DNA of 64,000 nt from positions 85,401 to 149,400 of the forward strand of contig NZ_OANU01000009.1 of NCBI RefSeq assembly GCF_900089835.1, read 5' to 3'. Numbering within the stretch: the first letter of the stretch is position 1; each line of letters starts with the position of its first letter. This stretch comes from Vibrio thalassae. GTDB taxonomy: Bacteria; Pseudomonadota; Gammaproteobacteria; Enterobacterales; Vibrionaceae. The notes under the pieces are model-generated. The model ran no database searches and was not told the DNA's origin. It saw only the letters and a program-made list of their open reading frames with translations. Positions 1 through 8,632 of the stretch are shown one piece after another. Made by a program: the position numbers and the translations under genes.

Positions 1-249
1 CGGAACCACTCCTCACGGTCATAAGAGGCAACAATATCGTAACCCTTCCAGCCTTCAGGGTAGGCCGATTTAGCTAAATCAATAATTTTAATGGTATGTG
101 CTAGTTCAGGCGTCGACTCTAAGCGAAAGTGAAACCACTGATAAAACTCTGACTGATTGTCGTTGACGATTTTAAGTTGGATATCATTGTTGTCGTCGGC
201 TTTAACGACTTGGATATTGCCACTTTCAAAGTTGCTGAAGATTTTCATC
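1..249 (-). CDS. M14-type cytosolic zinc carboxypeptidase, N-terminal 83 residues (cut by window edge)
   Basis: Reading leftwards from the ATG at 249, the frame stays open to the window edge. The start MKIFSNFESGNIQVV, followed by a segment with FYQWFHFRLE, is characteristic of the N-terminal beta domain of bacterial cytosolic carboxypeptidases (M14 family, AGBL-like), which precedes the zinc peptidase domain. The HxxE zinc ligands would lie further along and are not in the window, so activity cannot be judged. It follows cpxA on the same strand after about 100 bp and could share its transcript. Family recognition is from memory of the N-terminal signature; moderately sure. Confidence 0.72.
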
Positions 250-347
250 GGCTTAGTTCTCTTTATTCGGTGTATTGAGCAAGACCTCGAGGCTACCACA
301 TACCATGGCTATTTGAGTATAAATACAATGTCAGATTCGTGCCGATT

Positions 348-1733
348 TTATAACGGTAACTCAACATGCATCTTCAAACCGCCCAATCGACTTCTAGATG
401 CCTCTATCTGACCGCTATGCTGCAAAATGGCGCTCTGAGTAATCGCCAGCCCCAAGCCGGTACCACCAGAATCGCGATCGCGCGCTTTTGACACTCGGTA
501 GAACGGACGGAAAATATCTTGTAGTTCATCGTCAGGCACACCAGGACCATCATCTTCTACGACAATGCGTAACGTATCTTTATCAGTCGACAAAGTAATA
601 TTAATGGCCGTTTTACCGTAACGAATGGCATTTCTCACAATATTTTCAATGGCACTCATCAGCAATTTAGGATTGCCAGAAATAGAGACATCCGGGATCT
701 CAGAAAATCGCAGTGTTTTGCCTAATTGCTCGGCTTCAAATTTAGCATCACTAAAGATCTCTTCCCATAAGCTACTCGCAGGTTGAGATTCGCGAGTCAC
801 ATGGCTGTCGGTGTTCATGCGTGATAGTTCCAACAGTTCACCAATCATTTGCTCCAACCGCTGGGCCTCAGTATCAATTCGCAATAGTTCTTGGCTCTCG
901 CCCTGTTTGCGTGTTGCTAATGCGGTCGCCATCCTCAGGCGAGTGAGAGGGGAGCGAAGTTCGTGAGAAATATCGGACAATAGACGCTGTTGCCCAGAGA
1001 TCATCTGATTGACAGCCATCACCATCTGATTAAAACTGCTGCCGGCTTGTTTGAACTCGGACATGCCTTTTTCTAGCTCAGGATCTTGTTTGAATTCGCC
1101 ATTGGCGACTCGCTTAGCCGCTAGCTCCAACCTTCTTGCTGGTTGGCTTAATGCCCAGGCCAGCCATAACAGTAAAGGTGTACTGACCGCCATCACGGCA
1201 AATAACAGCTGAAAGGGTTTATCAAACATACGCAGTAAAAAAGGTGGCGGCTCGGTCCAGCGCAATCCGATATAAAGGTATAGCTCTTGATTTGCCAATT
1301 TAATGGGAACGGGGCCAGCCAGCATGTAACGCCCATAGAGTTTCTGCATAGGGGTATCAAAAGAATCGACAGACGTAATGAAGTTCTTTAACACTTTGGT
1401 CTTAAAATCAGGGTTTTTCTGCGTGCTGAGAATATTGCCTTCTTGATCGACAATAAACACACTTGGGGCACGCTGTTTGTGGTTTCCTTTATGTCTAGAC
1501 TCTGGCTTATCAAGTTGATAGATAATGCGCCCAAGATTACTTTGCCCTGCGAAACGTTTTTCTACTTTATCTCTTAGCGACAGCAGTTGCTCGAGTGGCT
1601 CTCCTGAAATCTCTTTAGTAACGCGTGGGTCAAGGTGCGGCAGTGCAAGCACTGCGATCAAGACCAAGAGCATCGTCAACCAGAAAATGGCAAAGATACG
1701 GCCGTAAAGGCTGGTTATCTTGGGCAATTTCAT
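348..1733 (-). CDS. cpxA: Envelope-stress sensor histidine kinase CpxA
   Basis: Inner-membrane sensor kinase that phosphorylates CpxR when envelope proteins misfold. The 461-residue protein has a first membrane segment at about residues 13-32, a periplasmic sensor domain, a second segment at about 176-196, a HAMP linker, and the dimerisation/phosphoacceptor helix with SHELRSPLTRLR (His257). The C-terminal ATPase domain shows the N box (NAIRYG), EDDGPGVP and GGTGLGLAI. Length matches E. coli CpxA (457). It lies 2 bp after cpxR, so the two are co-transcribed. The neighbouring cpxR and divergent cpxP settle the identity against other kinases of the family. Confidence 0.97.
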   Translation of the reverse strand: MKLPKITSLYGRIFAIFWLTMLLVLIAVLALPHLDPRVTKEISGEPLEQLLSLRDKVEKRFAGQSNLGRIIYQLDKPESRHKGNHKQRAPSVFIVDQEGNILSTQKNPDFKTKVLKNFITSVDSFDTPMQKLYGRYMLAGPVPIKLANQELYLYIGLRWTEPPPFLLRMFDKPFQLLFAVMAVSTPLLLWLAWALSQPARRLELAAKRVANGEFKQDPELEKGMSEFKQAGSSFNQMVMAVNQMISGQQRLLSDISHELRSPLTRLRMATALATRKQGESQELLRIDTEAQRLEQMIGELLELSRMNTDSHVTRESQPASSLWEEIFSDAKFEAEQLGKTLRFSEIPDVSISGNPKLLMSAIENIVRNAIRYGKTAINITLSTDKDTLRIVVEDDGPGVPDDELQDIFRPFYRVSKARDRDSGGTGLGLAITQSAILQHSGQIEASRSRLGGLKMHVELPL

Positions 1734-1735
1734 TG

Positions 1736-2419
1736 TTACTCCTTAACCAGTAAGTAGCCACGTCCACGCAGGGTTTTGATGCGTGGTTTTCCATCTGGTT
1801 TTTTTGGCAACTTCTTACGTAAATTGGAGACGTGCATATCCACCGCGCGATCAAAAGCCGATAACCGTTTGCCAAGAACATCAAGACTTAAGGATTCTTT
1901 GGTTAACGCCTCTCCAGGCTTTTGAACAAAATAGTGCAAAAGGGCAAACTCTGTCGTCGTTAAATCCAACAACTGGCTTTGGCAGTGAGCTTCTTGTTTC
2001 CCTGGGAACACTTGAATGTCTTCAAACGCTACACAGTCAGAAGAGGCTGTTTCTGGTTTACTTTGAGTACGGCGAAGAATGGCTTTAATACGAGCAAGTA
2101 ATTCTCTATCGCTAAAAGGTTTTGGAAGATAGTCATCTGCACCCAATTCAAGGCCGATAACACGATCAATTTCTTCACCTTTAGCCGTGAGCATCAGAAC
2201 GGGGGTTTCCCACTTTTCACGTAGTTTTTTGAGCGTGTCCATACCATTGAGTCGCGGCATCATGACATCCATTAATACCAGATCGATATCGTTATGCATT
2301 GCCTCTAAACCTGCGATGCCATCATTCGCTTCAGACGTCTCAAACCCTTCAAAGCTGAGTATATCTTTGAGTAGACTGGTTAGCTCTGTGTCGTCATCAA
2401 TGATAAGTATGTGTGCCAT
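1736..2419 (-). CDS. cpxR: Response regulator CpxR (OmpR/PhoB family)
   Basis: DNA-binding partner of CpxA. The 227-residue protein has an N-terminal receiver domain with the acidic pair in IIDDD and the phosphoacceptor Asp51 in LVLMDVMMPRLNG, then the conserved Thr/Ala and Lys (MLTAKGEE). A C-terminal winged helix follows, ending in KTLRGRGYLL, typical of OmpR/PhoB regulators. Phosphorylated CpxR binds tandem GTAAA repeats. One perfect pair lies 65 bp upstream of this start, between cpxR and the divergent cpxP, so both autoregulation and cpxP activation are likely. Confidence 0.97.
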   Translation of the reverse strand: MAHILIIDDDTELTSLLKDILSFEGFETSEANDGIAGLEAMHNDIDLVLMDVMMPRLNGMDTLKKLREKWETPVLMLTAKGEEIDRVIGLELGADDYLPKPFSDRELLARIKAILRRTQSKPETASSDCVAFEDIQVFPGKQEAHCQSQLLDLTTTEFALLHYFVQKPGEALTKESLSLDVLGKRLSAFDRAVDMHVSNLRKKLPKKPDGKPRIKTLRGRGYLLVKE

Positions 2420-2483
2420 AAACTACCTCTGTATTGTTCTATGCCCTGTAATAATAAAGCGTTAAATATTAGAAAAAGCGATC

Positions 2484-2498
2484 TTTACGATTCTTTAC
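2484..2498 (-). promoter_or_regulatory. CpxR box between cpxR and cpxP
   Basis: On the minus strand the sequence reads GTAAA-N5-GTAAA (on the plus strand TTTAC at 2484-2488 and 2494-2498). This is a perfect match to the CpxR consensus with its standard 5-bp spacer. It sits in the only intergenic region shared by cpxRA and cpxP, so it can serve both promoters. Confidence 0.9.
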
Positions 2499-2590
2499 GC
2501 TCACTGTACGTTACTTTACTCACCAGGCCCTATTCTATACTCAAGCGCTGCAGAGGCAGCCATGGTATGAATCACATAAGGGTAAAGATT

Positions 2591-3109
2591 ATGAAAATGT
2601 CAAAGAAACTGGTTATCGCTGCAACGGTTCTTCCATTAGTGCTTGGCTCAGCAAGCGCCTTGGCATACGGCGGCGGTAAAGGTGGCCACCATGGTAAAGG
2701 TGGCGAGGGTATGTGTGGTGGCTTTGATGGTAAACGCATGTTCCGTGAACTCGATTTGACCGATGCTCAGAAAGATCAAATGAAAGAACTGCGTCAAGCC
2801 AACAGAGACGCGATGCATGCGAAGTTCTCTGGTGACTTTGCAACTAAGCAAGCGGAAATGCAAGCTCGCCAACAAAAGATGCAAGATTTAGTGCTTGCCG
2901 ATAGTTTTGATGCCGATGCTGCTAATGCACTTGCATCAGAAATGGTACAGCAGCAAACCGAACGCCGTGTACAAATGCTAGAAAGACAGCATGAGATGTT
3001 AAACATCCTAACGCCAGAGCAGAAAGTGAAGTTCAAAGAGCTTCAAAAAGAGCGTATGGAAAGATGTTTCTCTAAAATGGAATCTCGTGCAGCAAAACAC
3101 GCTAACTAG
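2591..3109 (+). CDS. cpxP: Periplasmic Cpx feedback chaperone CpxP
   Basis: Periplasmic inhibitor of CpxA and adaptor for misfolded proteins; its promoter is usually the strongest Cpx target. From the ATG at 2591 the protein is 172 residues, with a clear Sec signal peptide (MKMSKK, hydrophobic core, ASALA cleavage site) and then a Gly/His-rich stretch. Two LTxxQ motifs follow (LTDAQ and LTPEQ), the Spy/CpxP hallmark, in a helical region rich in Gln, Met and Glu. The frame stays open upstream, but the signal peptide fixes this start. The Gly/Lys/His-rich linker (GGGKGGHHGKGG) is unusual and might bind metal. A CpxR box lies about 100 bp upstream. Confidence 0.95.
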   Translation: MKMSKKLVIAATVLPLVLGSASALAYGGGKGGHHGKGGEGMCGGFDGKRMFRELDLTDAQKDQMKELRQANRDAMHAKFSGDFATKQAEMQARQQKMQDLVLADSFDADAANALASEMVQQQTERRVQMLERQHEMLNILTPEQKVKFKELQKERMERCFSKMESRAAKHAN

Positions 3110-3141
3110 TACGAGCAGTCCCTTCTAGACAATAGTGAAAG

Positions 3142-3172
3142 CTCCATGCCTTTTTAATGCATGGAGTTTTTT
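3142..3172 (+). terminator. Intrinsic terminator after cpxP
   Basis: An 8-bp perfect stem (CTCCATGC at 3142-3149 with GCATGGAG at 3159-3166) is followed by six T. It separates cpxP from fieF. Confidence 0.88.
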
Positions 3173-3303
3173 GTATATTTCACTCTAGGCGACGGCCATC
3201 TGGATAATGTTGTCGGTAAAGCCGACCCAATAGTTTTTCTATTTTTGTGAGGATTTATCGGTATACTTGCGGTTATGTTTTGAAATGACCTCAAGGTGCC
3301 AAA

Positions 3304-4221
3304 GTGAGTATCACCCAGAACAAATATGCAAGGCTTGTCACCGTTGCTGCTTGGACTGCAACAACCATTGCGAGCTTACTGTTTATTGTGAAGGTGCTGG
3401 CTTGGTGGGTAACCGGTTCAGTGAGCTTGTTGGCATCGTTGATAGACTCGGTCATCGATATTGCCGCCTCAGTGATCAACTTACTGGTTTTACGCTACTC
3501 TTTGCAGCCTGCCGATAAAGAACATACTTTTGGTCACGGTAAGGCGGAATCTCTAGCTGCACTGGCTCAAGCCATGTTTATTTCCGGCTCGGCATGTTTC
3601 CTTATTCTCAATGGTGTTGATCGCTTTTTCCGACCACAAGAACTTAACTCGCCAGAGTTAGGTATTTTTGTCAGCTTGTTTGCCTTCCTCGCGACTTCTG
3701 GGTTGGTTGTGTTTCAAAAGTATGTGGTGAAACAAACAGGTAGCCAAGCCATTGCCGCAGACTCTTTACACTATCAAACTGACCTGTATATGAATGCGGC
3801 TATTATGGTGGCATTAGGCTTAAGTTGGTATGGCATCAACCAAGCCGATGCTTTCTTTGCTGTTGGCATTGGGATCTTTATTTTAGTAAGCGCCGTAAAA
3901 ATGGCTTACGGTGCTATTCAGTCTTTGTTAGACCGACAGTTGCCAGAAGAAGAGTTAACTAAAATTCGTGAGATAAGTACGGCCGTTGAAGGCGTGATTG
4001 GTATTCATCAACTTCGAACGCGAATGTCTGGTCCGGTCCGTTTTATTCAGTTACATCTTGAACTTGATGATGATTTGCGTTTGATAGAGGCTCATAAAAT
4101 CGCAGACCGTGCTGAATCTAAATTGAAGCAGGCCTTTCCTGGCGCCGATGTGATCATTCATCAAGATCCGTATTCGGTGGTGTTAACTGAAGAAAAACAG
4201 CAGAAAGAGCAGGGCTGGTAG
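3304..4221 (+). CDS. fieF: Cation diffusion facilitator, ferrous iron/zinc efflux pump FieF
   Basis: Proton-coupled exporter of divalent metal (Fe2+, Zn2+) in the inner membrane. The 305 residues give six membrane segments followed by a cytoplasmic metal-binding domain (from about residue 215). The transport-site ligands are visible: Asp48 and Asp52 in [11 protein letters not shown] (second segment) and the H-x3-D pair in [12 protein letters not shown] (fifth segment). The start is GTG (MSITQNKYA); E. coli FieF has 300 residues. The cpxP-fieF-pfkA order is the same as in E. coli, which supports FieF over other CDF members. Confidence 0.94.
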   Translation: MSITQNKYARLVTVAAWTATTIASLLFIVKVLAWWVTGSVSLLASLIDSVIDIAASVINLLVLRYSLQPADKEHTFGHGKAESLAALAQAMFISGSACFLILNGVDRFFRPQELNSPELGIFVSLFAFLATSGLVVFQKYVVKQTGSQAIAADSLHYQTDLYMNAAIMVALGLSWYGINQADAFFAVGIGIFILVSAVKMAYGAIQSLLDRQLPEEELTKIREISTAVEGVIGIHQLRTRMSGPVRFIQLHLELDDDLRLIEAHKIADRAESKLKQAFPGADVIIHQDPYSVVLTEEKQQKEQGW

Positions 4222-4503
4222 TTAACTAACAAAATGGGCTAGTAAGCGGCATGGCGAATGAAAATGGCAAGTTCAAAATGGATTGTCTATTATCAAGGCT
4301 CATGATAAAAAGTGCGATTCTGATGTGAATCAACACAATAGTTCTTATAAACTGTAATACTCTTACATAAGTAATAAAGTTACGTCGATGTTGTTGTGGG
4401 GAACGCATCGAATCATCGTAGCGATAACAAGAATTCTGTGCGTTGCGCAAGCAATAAGCGGCGTACTCAAAATTGAAATTAGATTGCCAAATCGAGGGTG
4501 AGC

Positions 4504-5466
4504 ATGATTAAGAAAATCGGTGTTTTGACAAGTGGTGGTGATGCACCAGGTATGAATGCTGCGGTACGTGGTGTAGTTCGTACGGCTTTGTCAGCGGATT
4601 TAGAAGTATATGGCGTGTATGACGGTTACCTAGGTCTTTATGAAGACCGCATCAAAAAGCTAGATCGCTCTAGCGTATCTGATGTGATTAACCGTGGTGG
4701 TACGTTCTTAGGTTCAGCACGCTTCCCTGAATTTAAAGAAGTAGAAGTTCGTGAGAAAGCGATTGAAAACCTTAAGAAACACGGTATCGATGCACTAGTC
4801 GTTATCGGTGGCGACGGTTCGTACATGGGTGCGAAGAAACTGACTGAGATGGGCTACCCATGTATTGGTCTGCCAGGCACTATTGATAACGATATCGCAG
4901 GTACTGACTACACAATCGGTTATCTAACTGCGCTTAATACAGTTATTGATGCGATTGACCGTCTACGTGACACGTCTTCATCTCACCAACGTATCTCTAT
5001 CGTTGAAATCATGGGCCGTCACTGTGGTGACCTAACGCTTATGTCAGCGATTGCTGGTGGTTGTGAATACATGATCACTCCAGAAACTGGCCTAAACAAA
5101 GAGCAACTTATTAGCAATATCCAAGATGGAATTGCGAAAGGTAAGAAGCACGCGATTATCGCACTCACTGAGCTTATGATGGATGCGACTGAGCTTGCCA
5201 AAGAGATCGAAACTGCAACTGGTCGTGAAACTCGTGCAACTGTTCTAGGTCATATCCAGCGTGGTGGTCGTCCAACAGCGTTTGACCGCGTCCTTGCGTC
5301 TCGCATGGGTAACTACGCAGTGCATCTTCTAATGGAAGGTCACGGTGGTCGTTGTGTTGGTATTCAGAAAGAGCAACTAGTACACCATGACATCATTGAT
5401 GCGATCGAAAATATGAAGCGTCCAGTTCGTGATGACCTATTCAAAGTTGCTGAAGAGTTGTTCTAA
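4504..5466 (+). CDS. pfkA: ATP-dependent 6-phosphofructokinase I
   Basis: Commits fructose 6-phosphate to glycolysis. From the ATG at 4504 the protein is 320 residues, exactly the E. coli PfkA length. It shows [13 protein letters not shown], the ATP-binding GGDGS and the catalytic PGTIDNDI loop. A GTG two codons upstream is also open, but the GAGG at 4494-4497 is better spaced for the ATG. The gene is preceded by a 282-bp gap in which I see no other gene. It is followed by its own terminator and converges with tpiA, a glycolytic partner. Confidence 0.98.
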   Translation: MIKKIGVLTSGGDAPGMNAAVRGVVRTALSADLEVYGVYDGYLGLYEDRIKKLDRSSVSDVINRGGTFLGSARFPEFKEVEVREKAIENLKKHGIDALVVIGGDGSYMGAKKLTEMGYPCIGLPGTIDNDIAGTDYTIGYLTALNTVIDAIDRLRDTSSSHQRISIVEIMGRHCGDLTLMSAIAGGCEYMITPETGLNKEQLISNIQDGIAKGKKHAIIALTELMMDATELAKEIETATGRETRATVLGHIQRGGRPTAFDRVLASRMGNYAVHLLMEGHGGRCVGIQKEQLVHHDIIDAIENMKRPVRDDLFKVAEELF

Positions 5467-5490
5467 TCGACATTGATTCAAAAGATAACA

Positions 5491-5517
5491 AACCGCGGCT
5501 TAAGTCGCGGTTTTTTT
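5491..5517 (+). terminator. Intrinsic terminator of pfkA
   Basis: A 7-bp stem (AACCGCG with CGCGGTT) closes an 8-base loop, followed by a T-run that continues to 5517. Confidence 0.9.
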
Positions 5518-5540
5518 ACGCCTTAATAAAATGAAAGCAT

Positions 5541-5568
5541 AAAAAAACAGGCTCGATGAGCCTGTTTT
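5541..5568 (-). terminator. Intrinsic terminator of tpiA
   Basis: On the minus strand AACAGGCTC pairs with GAGCCTGTT around a 3-base loop and is followed by a run of T, 20 bp past the tpiA stop. Confidence 0.92.
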
Positions 5569-5587
5569 CCAGTAATGCGATAAGCGA

Positions 5588-6361
5588 TTACTTAGCTTTT
5601 GCTGTTGCCGCTGCTTTAGCGATGGCTGCGAAGCTCTTAGCATCTAGAGATGCACCACCAACTAGAGCACCATCGATGTCTGGTTGTGAGAAGTATGCTT
5701 CAGCGTTCTCTGGCTTAACAGAACCACCGTATTGGATGATAACTTGCTCAGCAACTGCTTCGTCTTTTGCTGCAATTAAAGCACGGATAGAAGCGTGAAT
5801 GCGTTGTGCATCTTCTGCTGTTGCTGCTTTACCAGTACCGATAGCCCAGATTGGCTCGTATGCGATGATAGCGCCGTTTAGCGCTTCAACACCGTATGCG
5901 TCGATTACTGCGTTGATTTGACGTGCACAAACTGCTTCAGTTTCGCCTGCTTCGTTTTGCGCTTCAGATTCACCGATACAGAAAACTGGCGTTAGGCCAT
6001 TTTCTTTTAGGAATGCGAATTTCTTAGCGATGAACTCATCAGATTCGTTGTGGTATTCACGACGCTCTGAGTGACCGATGATGATGTGAGAAGCACCAAA
6101 ATCTTTAAGCATCTCTGGAGACATGTCGCCAGTGAATGCACCGCTGTTGTTTAGGTCTGTGTTTTGAGCGCCAAGAATGATCTTGTTACCGCCTTCAGCG
6201 ATTAGACGCTCTGCTAGGTCGATGTACAGTGCAGGTGGAGCTACCGCCACGTCTACACCAGTTACACCTTCAAGTTCAGCGTTTAGGCCAGTTAGCAGCT
6301 CAGTTACCATTGCTTTGCTACCGTTGAGTTTCCAGTTACCCATAACTACAGGTTGACGCAT
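5588..6361 (-). CDS. tpiA: Triosephosphate isomerase
   Basis: Interconverts dihydroxyacetone phosphate and glyceraldehyde 3-phosphate. The 257-residue TIM barrel carries the catalytic Lys in GNWKLNGS, the catalytic His in IIGHSERR, the catalytic Glu in [11 protein letters not shown] and the phosphate-binding GGSV and GGAS loops. The start is [11 protein letters not shown]. It is a single-gene unit with its own terminator, divergent from the CHMI-like gene at 6615. The Ala-rich tail ([10 protein letters not shown]) is slightly longer than in E. coli. Confidence 0.98.
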   Translation of the reverse strand: MRQPVVMGNWKLNGSKAMVTELLTGLNAELEGVTGVDVAVAPPALYIDLAERLIAEGGNKIILGAQNTDLNNSGAFTGDMSPEMLKDFGASHIIIGHSERREYHNESDEFIAKKFAFLKENGLTPVFCIGESEAQNEAGETEAVCARQINAVIDAYGVEALNGAIIAYEPIWAIGTGKAATAEDAQRIHASIRALIAAKDEAVAEQVIIQYGGSVKPENAEAYFSQPDIDGALVGGASLDAKSFAAIAKAAATAKAK

Positions 6362-6614
6362 GAGATTTTCTCCAAAATCAGTGTTTGTAAAAAACGAATG
6401 TAAAAAATAAACGTGATTACGAAAGAATATAACAGATTAACTCAAGTAGATCATGACTGGAGTCATTTCTTTATCGCTTTGACGTTTTATTCTAGTAAAC
6501 AAAACCAGAATCTCACCAGAGTGATCCAGTAAACAGAATAATAGAATACTTCTCGGAATTTTCCTTATAGCTTGTTATACCTTGTCGCTTGATGGTTAAA
6601 AATAGGGACGTAGC

Positions 6615-6962
6615 ATGCCGAACCTTGTACTAGAGTACTCAAATACTGCGGATGAAAGACTGAATGTTCAGGGGTTACTGGAAGACTTACATCGAGTCAC
6701 GCTAAACTGTGGGTTATTCGAGAAAGATTCTGTGAAATCACGTTCGTTGCGCAGCCACAACTGGTTGATTGGCGAGTCCGGAGACAGTGAGGATTTTCTA
6801 CATATTAGTTTTGAACTTTTGTCTGGTCGCACTGAGGAGCAGAAAAGAGAACTTTCGAGAAAGTTGATGGAAGTGCTTCGAGAGCAGGCGGGACATATCA
6901 AAAGCTTAACGGTCAATGTCCGAGATATGGATAAAAGCTGCTTTCAAAAAATTACCAATTAA
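6615..6962 (+). CDS. 5-carboxymethyl-2-hydroxymuconate isomerase (CHMI) family protein
   Basis: The 115-residue protein belongs to the CHMI branch of the tautomerase/4-oxalocrotonate superfamily. MPNLVLEYS gives the catalytic Pro1 after Met removal, and a central LLSGRTEEQKREL matches the family's GRxxE segment. In homoprotocatechuate degraders CHMI isomerises an intermediate of the hpa pathway, but no hpa gene is nearby. Its substrate here is therefore unknown, and the aromatic-degradation name should be taken as family only. The DUF805 gene follows after 14 bp and is probably co-transcribed. Confidence 0.75.
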   Translation: MPNLVLEYSNTADERLNVQGLLEDLHRVTLNCGLFEKDSVKSRSLRSHNWLIGESGDSEDFLHISFELLSGRTEEQKRELSRKLMEVLREQAGHIKSLTVNVRDMDKSCFQKITN

Positions 6963-6976
6963 AAAGAGATTATGTG

Positions 6977-7402
6977 ATGTCGTTTAAATCGTTACTGTTT
7001 TCGTTTGAAGGTCGTGTTGGGCGTAAAATATTTTGGATTTGGAATGTTTTTTATTACCTAGCTATTATTTTCTTTTTGAAAGGTATGGTTGAGCTGGCCC
7101 CACAGTGGGTGAACATTCTAGTGCCAATCTTTTTACTCATCCTTTTGATCCCAGACTTAGCGATTACGGCGAAGCGTTGGCATGACCGCAATAGATCGAG
7201 TTGGTGGCTGCTGCTCAACATTCCACTGGTTTTTGGACGTATGAGTTTACCCACATTGGACCCAGCAACGGCGGTACAACCTTCAATGGCTCAGAGTGTG
7301 ATCTCGTTTGCTTCACTCGCTTGTGGTCTTTGGATATTAATTGAATGCGGCTTTATGAAAGGCACCCAAGGTCAAAACCAATATGGGCAAGAACCGCAGT
7401 AA
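6977..7402 (+). CDS. DUF805 family membrane protein
   Basis: The 141-residue protein has the DUF805 opening (FEGRVGRKIFWIW, resembling the usual GRxxRxxFW signature), three or four hydrophobic segments (about 21-36, 44-62, 75-90 and 108-126) and the conserved RWHDRNRSSWW motif between the second and third. The function of the family is not known; it is an inner-membrane protein. A GTG lies immediately before the ATG at 6977; I took the ATG because of the AAGAGA upstream. It is closely linked to the CHMI-like gene and converges with the DUF3135 gene 6 bp away. Confidence 0.85.
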   Translation: MSFKSLLFSFEGRVGRKIFWIWNVFYYLAIIFFLKGMVELAPQWVNILVPIFLLILLIPDLAITAKRWHDRNRSSWWLLLNIPLVFGRMSLPTLDPATAVQPSMAQSVISFASLACGLWILIECGFMKGTQGQNQYGQEPQ

Positions 7403-7408
7403 GTTCAT

Positions 7409-7738
7409 TTAACGCCAATCGTCAGATTTAGAAAAAGGGACGATTTCAGCGCCGTTTTCTACACTGGGCGCGTTGCCGTTCAGCGCTTGAGAGAATTTGA
7501 TAATTTGACGATGCAGTTCCTGGCGCAGCAAAATGTTGGCATGAATGGGGTTCTTAGCATGCTGTAGAATCCGTTCAATGTGACTTTGCTGGGCGTGCAA
7601 TCTAGGCTGCATGTCGGTAGAACAAGATGCGATAAACTGCTCAGTTAAATCATGACGTAATTGACTGAGTTGCTCTGGGTTATGTTTGGCCATAGCGACG
7701 AGTTCATCGAATGAAGGTAAACGAATAGAGGGGTCCAT
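7409..7738 (-). CDS. DUF3135 domain protein
   Basis: A small (109 residues), soluble, mostly helical protein that I recognise as the DUF3135 family of marine gamma-proteobacteria (LPSFDELVAMAKHNPEQL, then a Gln/His-rich helical region). No function is known. No signal peptide, membrane segment or catalytic motif is visible. It stands alone on the minus strand, 124 bp downstream of the regulator gene at 7863-8483, with which it might share a transcript. Confidence 0.75.
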   Translation of the reverse strand: MDPSIRLPSFDELVAMAKHNPEQLSQLRHDLTEQFIASCSTDMQPRLHAQQSHIERILQHAKNPIHANILLRQELHRQIIKFSQALNGNAPSVENGAEIVPFSKSDDWR

Positions 7739-7862
7739 GTGCTTTCCTCGCTAAAATAATCTCCATGCATATAGATAGCGTAGGAGTTAATGAGAAAAGA
7801 CACAATAAAACTTCCAGCAGTCTCAACGGTAAGACGAGAACCTTCCGGTCGCACTTGTAAGC

Positions 7863-8483
7863 TTAGACTTTGTTATTAAAGGTGTATACGCAGCGACGAG
7901 CACCTTGCACGATGTGCTCATCTCGTCGAACTGAAATATCGCTGCCAACCAAAGCTTGAAAGACATTGAGCTCAGACTGACACAGGGTCTCGCAGCGCTG
8001 TGCCGCTTTGCAAATTGGGCAATGGTTTTCAATTAACAGAAAACCATCTTCCGTTGCTTGATACTCTGCCATGTAGCCGTCTTGGTCACGTAACTCAGTG
8101 AGCTTCTTCACTTTGCTTTGTAGGTCAGGCAGGCTATCAAAATGAGGTCGATAGGTTGCGAGCGTATTCACTTCACGCTCTTTTGATATTTTATTCAGGC
8201 CTTCAGAACCAAACACTTGCTCAATCGCATCAATAAACTGAACCGTTAAATCGCTGTGGCGGTCTGAAAATTGAGCATGTCCTTTTGCGGTGAGTGACCA
8301 ATGACGATTAGGACGACCTACTTTGACTTTGACATCTTCAAAACGCAGAAACCCTTCTTCTTCCAGTCCCTGTAAGTGTTGTCTAGCACCCATCGTGGTG
8401 ATGCTTAAACGTAAAGCGATCTGTTTAGCAGTGACTGCGCCTTCTCGTTTAATGATGTCAATGATCTGGTCAGTGGCTTTCAT
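7863..8483 (-). CDS. Winged-helix regulator with C-terminal Cys cluster (SufR-like, COG2345 type)
   Basis: The 206-residue protein has an N-terminal winged helix-turn-helix (about residues 5-70: TAKQIALRLSITTMGARQHLQGLEEEG, then the wing VGRPNRHWSLT). Its C-terminal half carries four cysteines in the pattern C-x2-C-x6-C-x3-C (ENHCPICKAAQRCETLC) plus a last one in ARRCVY. This resembles SufR-type regulators that bind an iron-sulfur cluster. No suf or isc genes are adjacent, so its target is unknown. It is probably a redox- or cluster-sensing repressor, inferred from the cysteines only. Confidence 0.75.
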   Translation of the reverse strand: MKATDQIIDIIKREGAVTAKQIALRLSITTMGARQHLQGLEEEGFLRFEDVKVKVGRPNRHWSLTAKGHAQFSDRHSDLTVQFIDAIEQVFGSEGLNKISKEREVNTLATYRPHFDSLPDLQSKVKKLTELRDQDGYMAEYQATEDGFLLIENHCPICKAAQRCETLCQSELNVFQALVGSDISVRRDEHIVQGARRCVYTFNNKV

Positions 8484-8587
8484 CAGTGCGTCCGTTTCTG
8501 TTAAATCAGCCTAAGGGTAATGATAGTTGAGGTATTATGGCGAATAAGGTTAATAAAGCAAATTATTTACTATCGTCACCATAGATG

Positions 8588-8614
8588 AAAAAAACGCTGG
8601 CCATAGCCAGCGCT
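8588..8614 (-). terminator. Intrinsic terminator of glpX
   Basis: A 7-bp GC-rich stem (CGCTGGC at 8595-8601 with GCCAGCG at 8606-8612) is followed on the minus strand by seven T. Confidence 0.9.
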
Positions 8615-8632
8615 TTGTTCCAATGATGGCGA

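Noticed and set aside
2411..2590. Longer CpxP starting at 2411
   Set aside because: The upstream codons overlap the cpxR start and the CpxR box, and a typical signal peptide begins at 2591.
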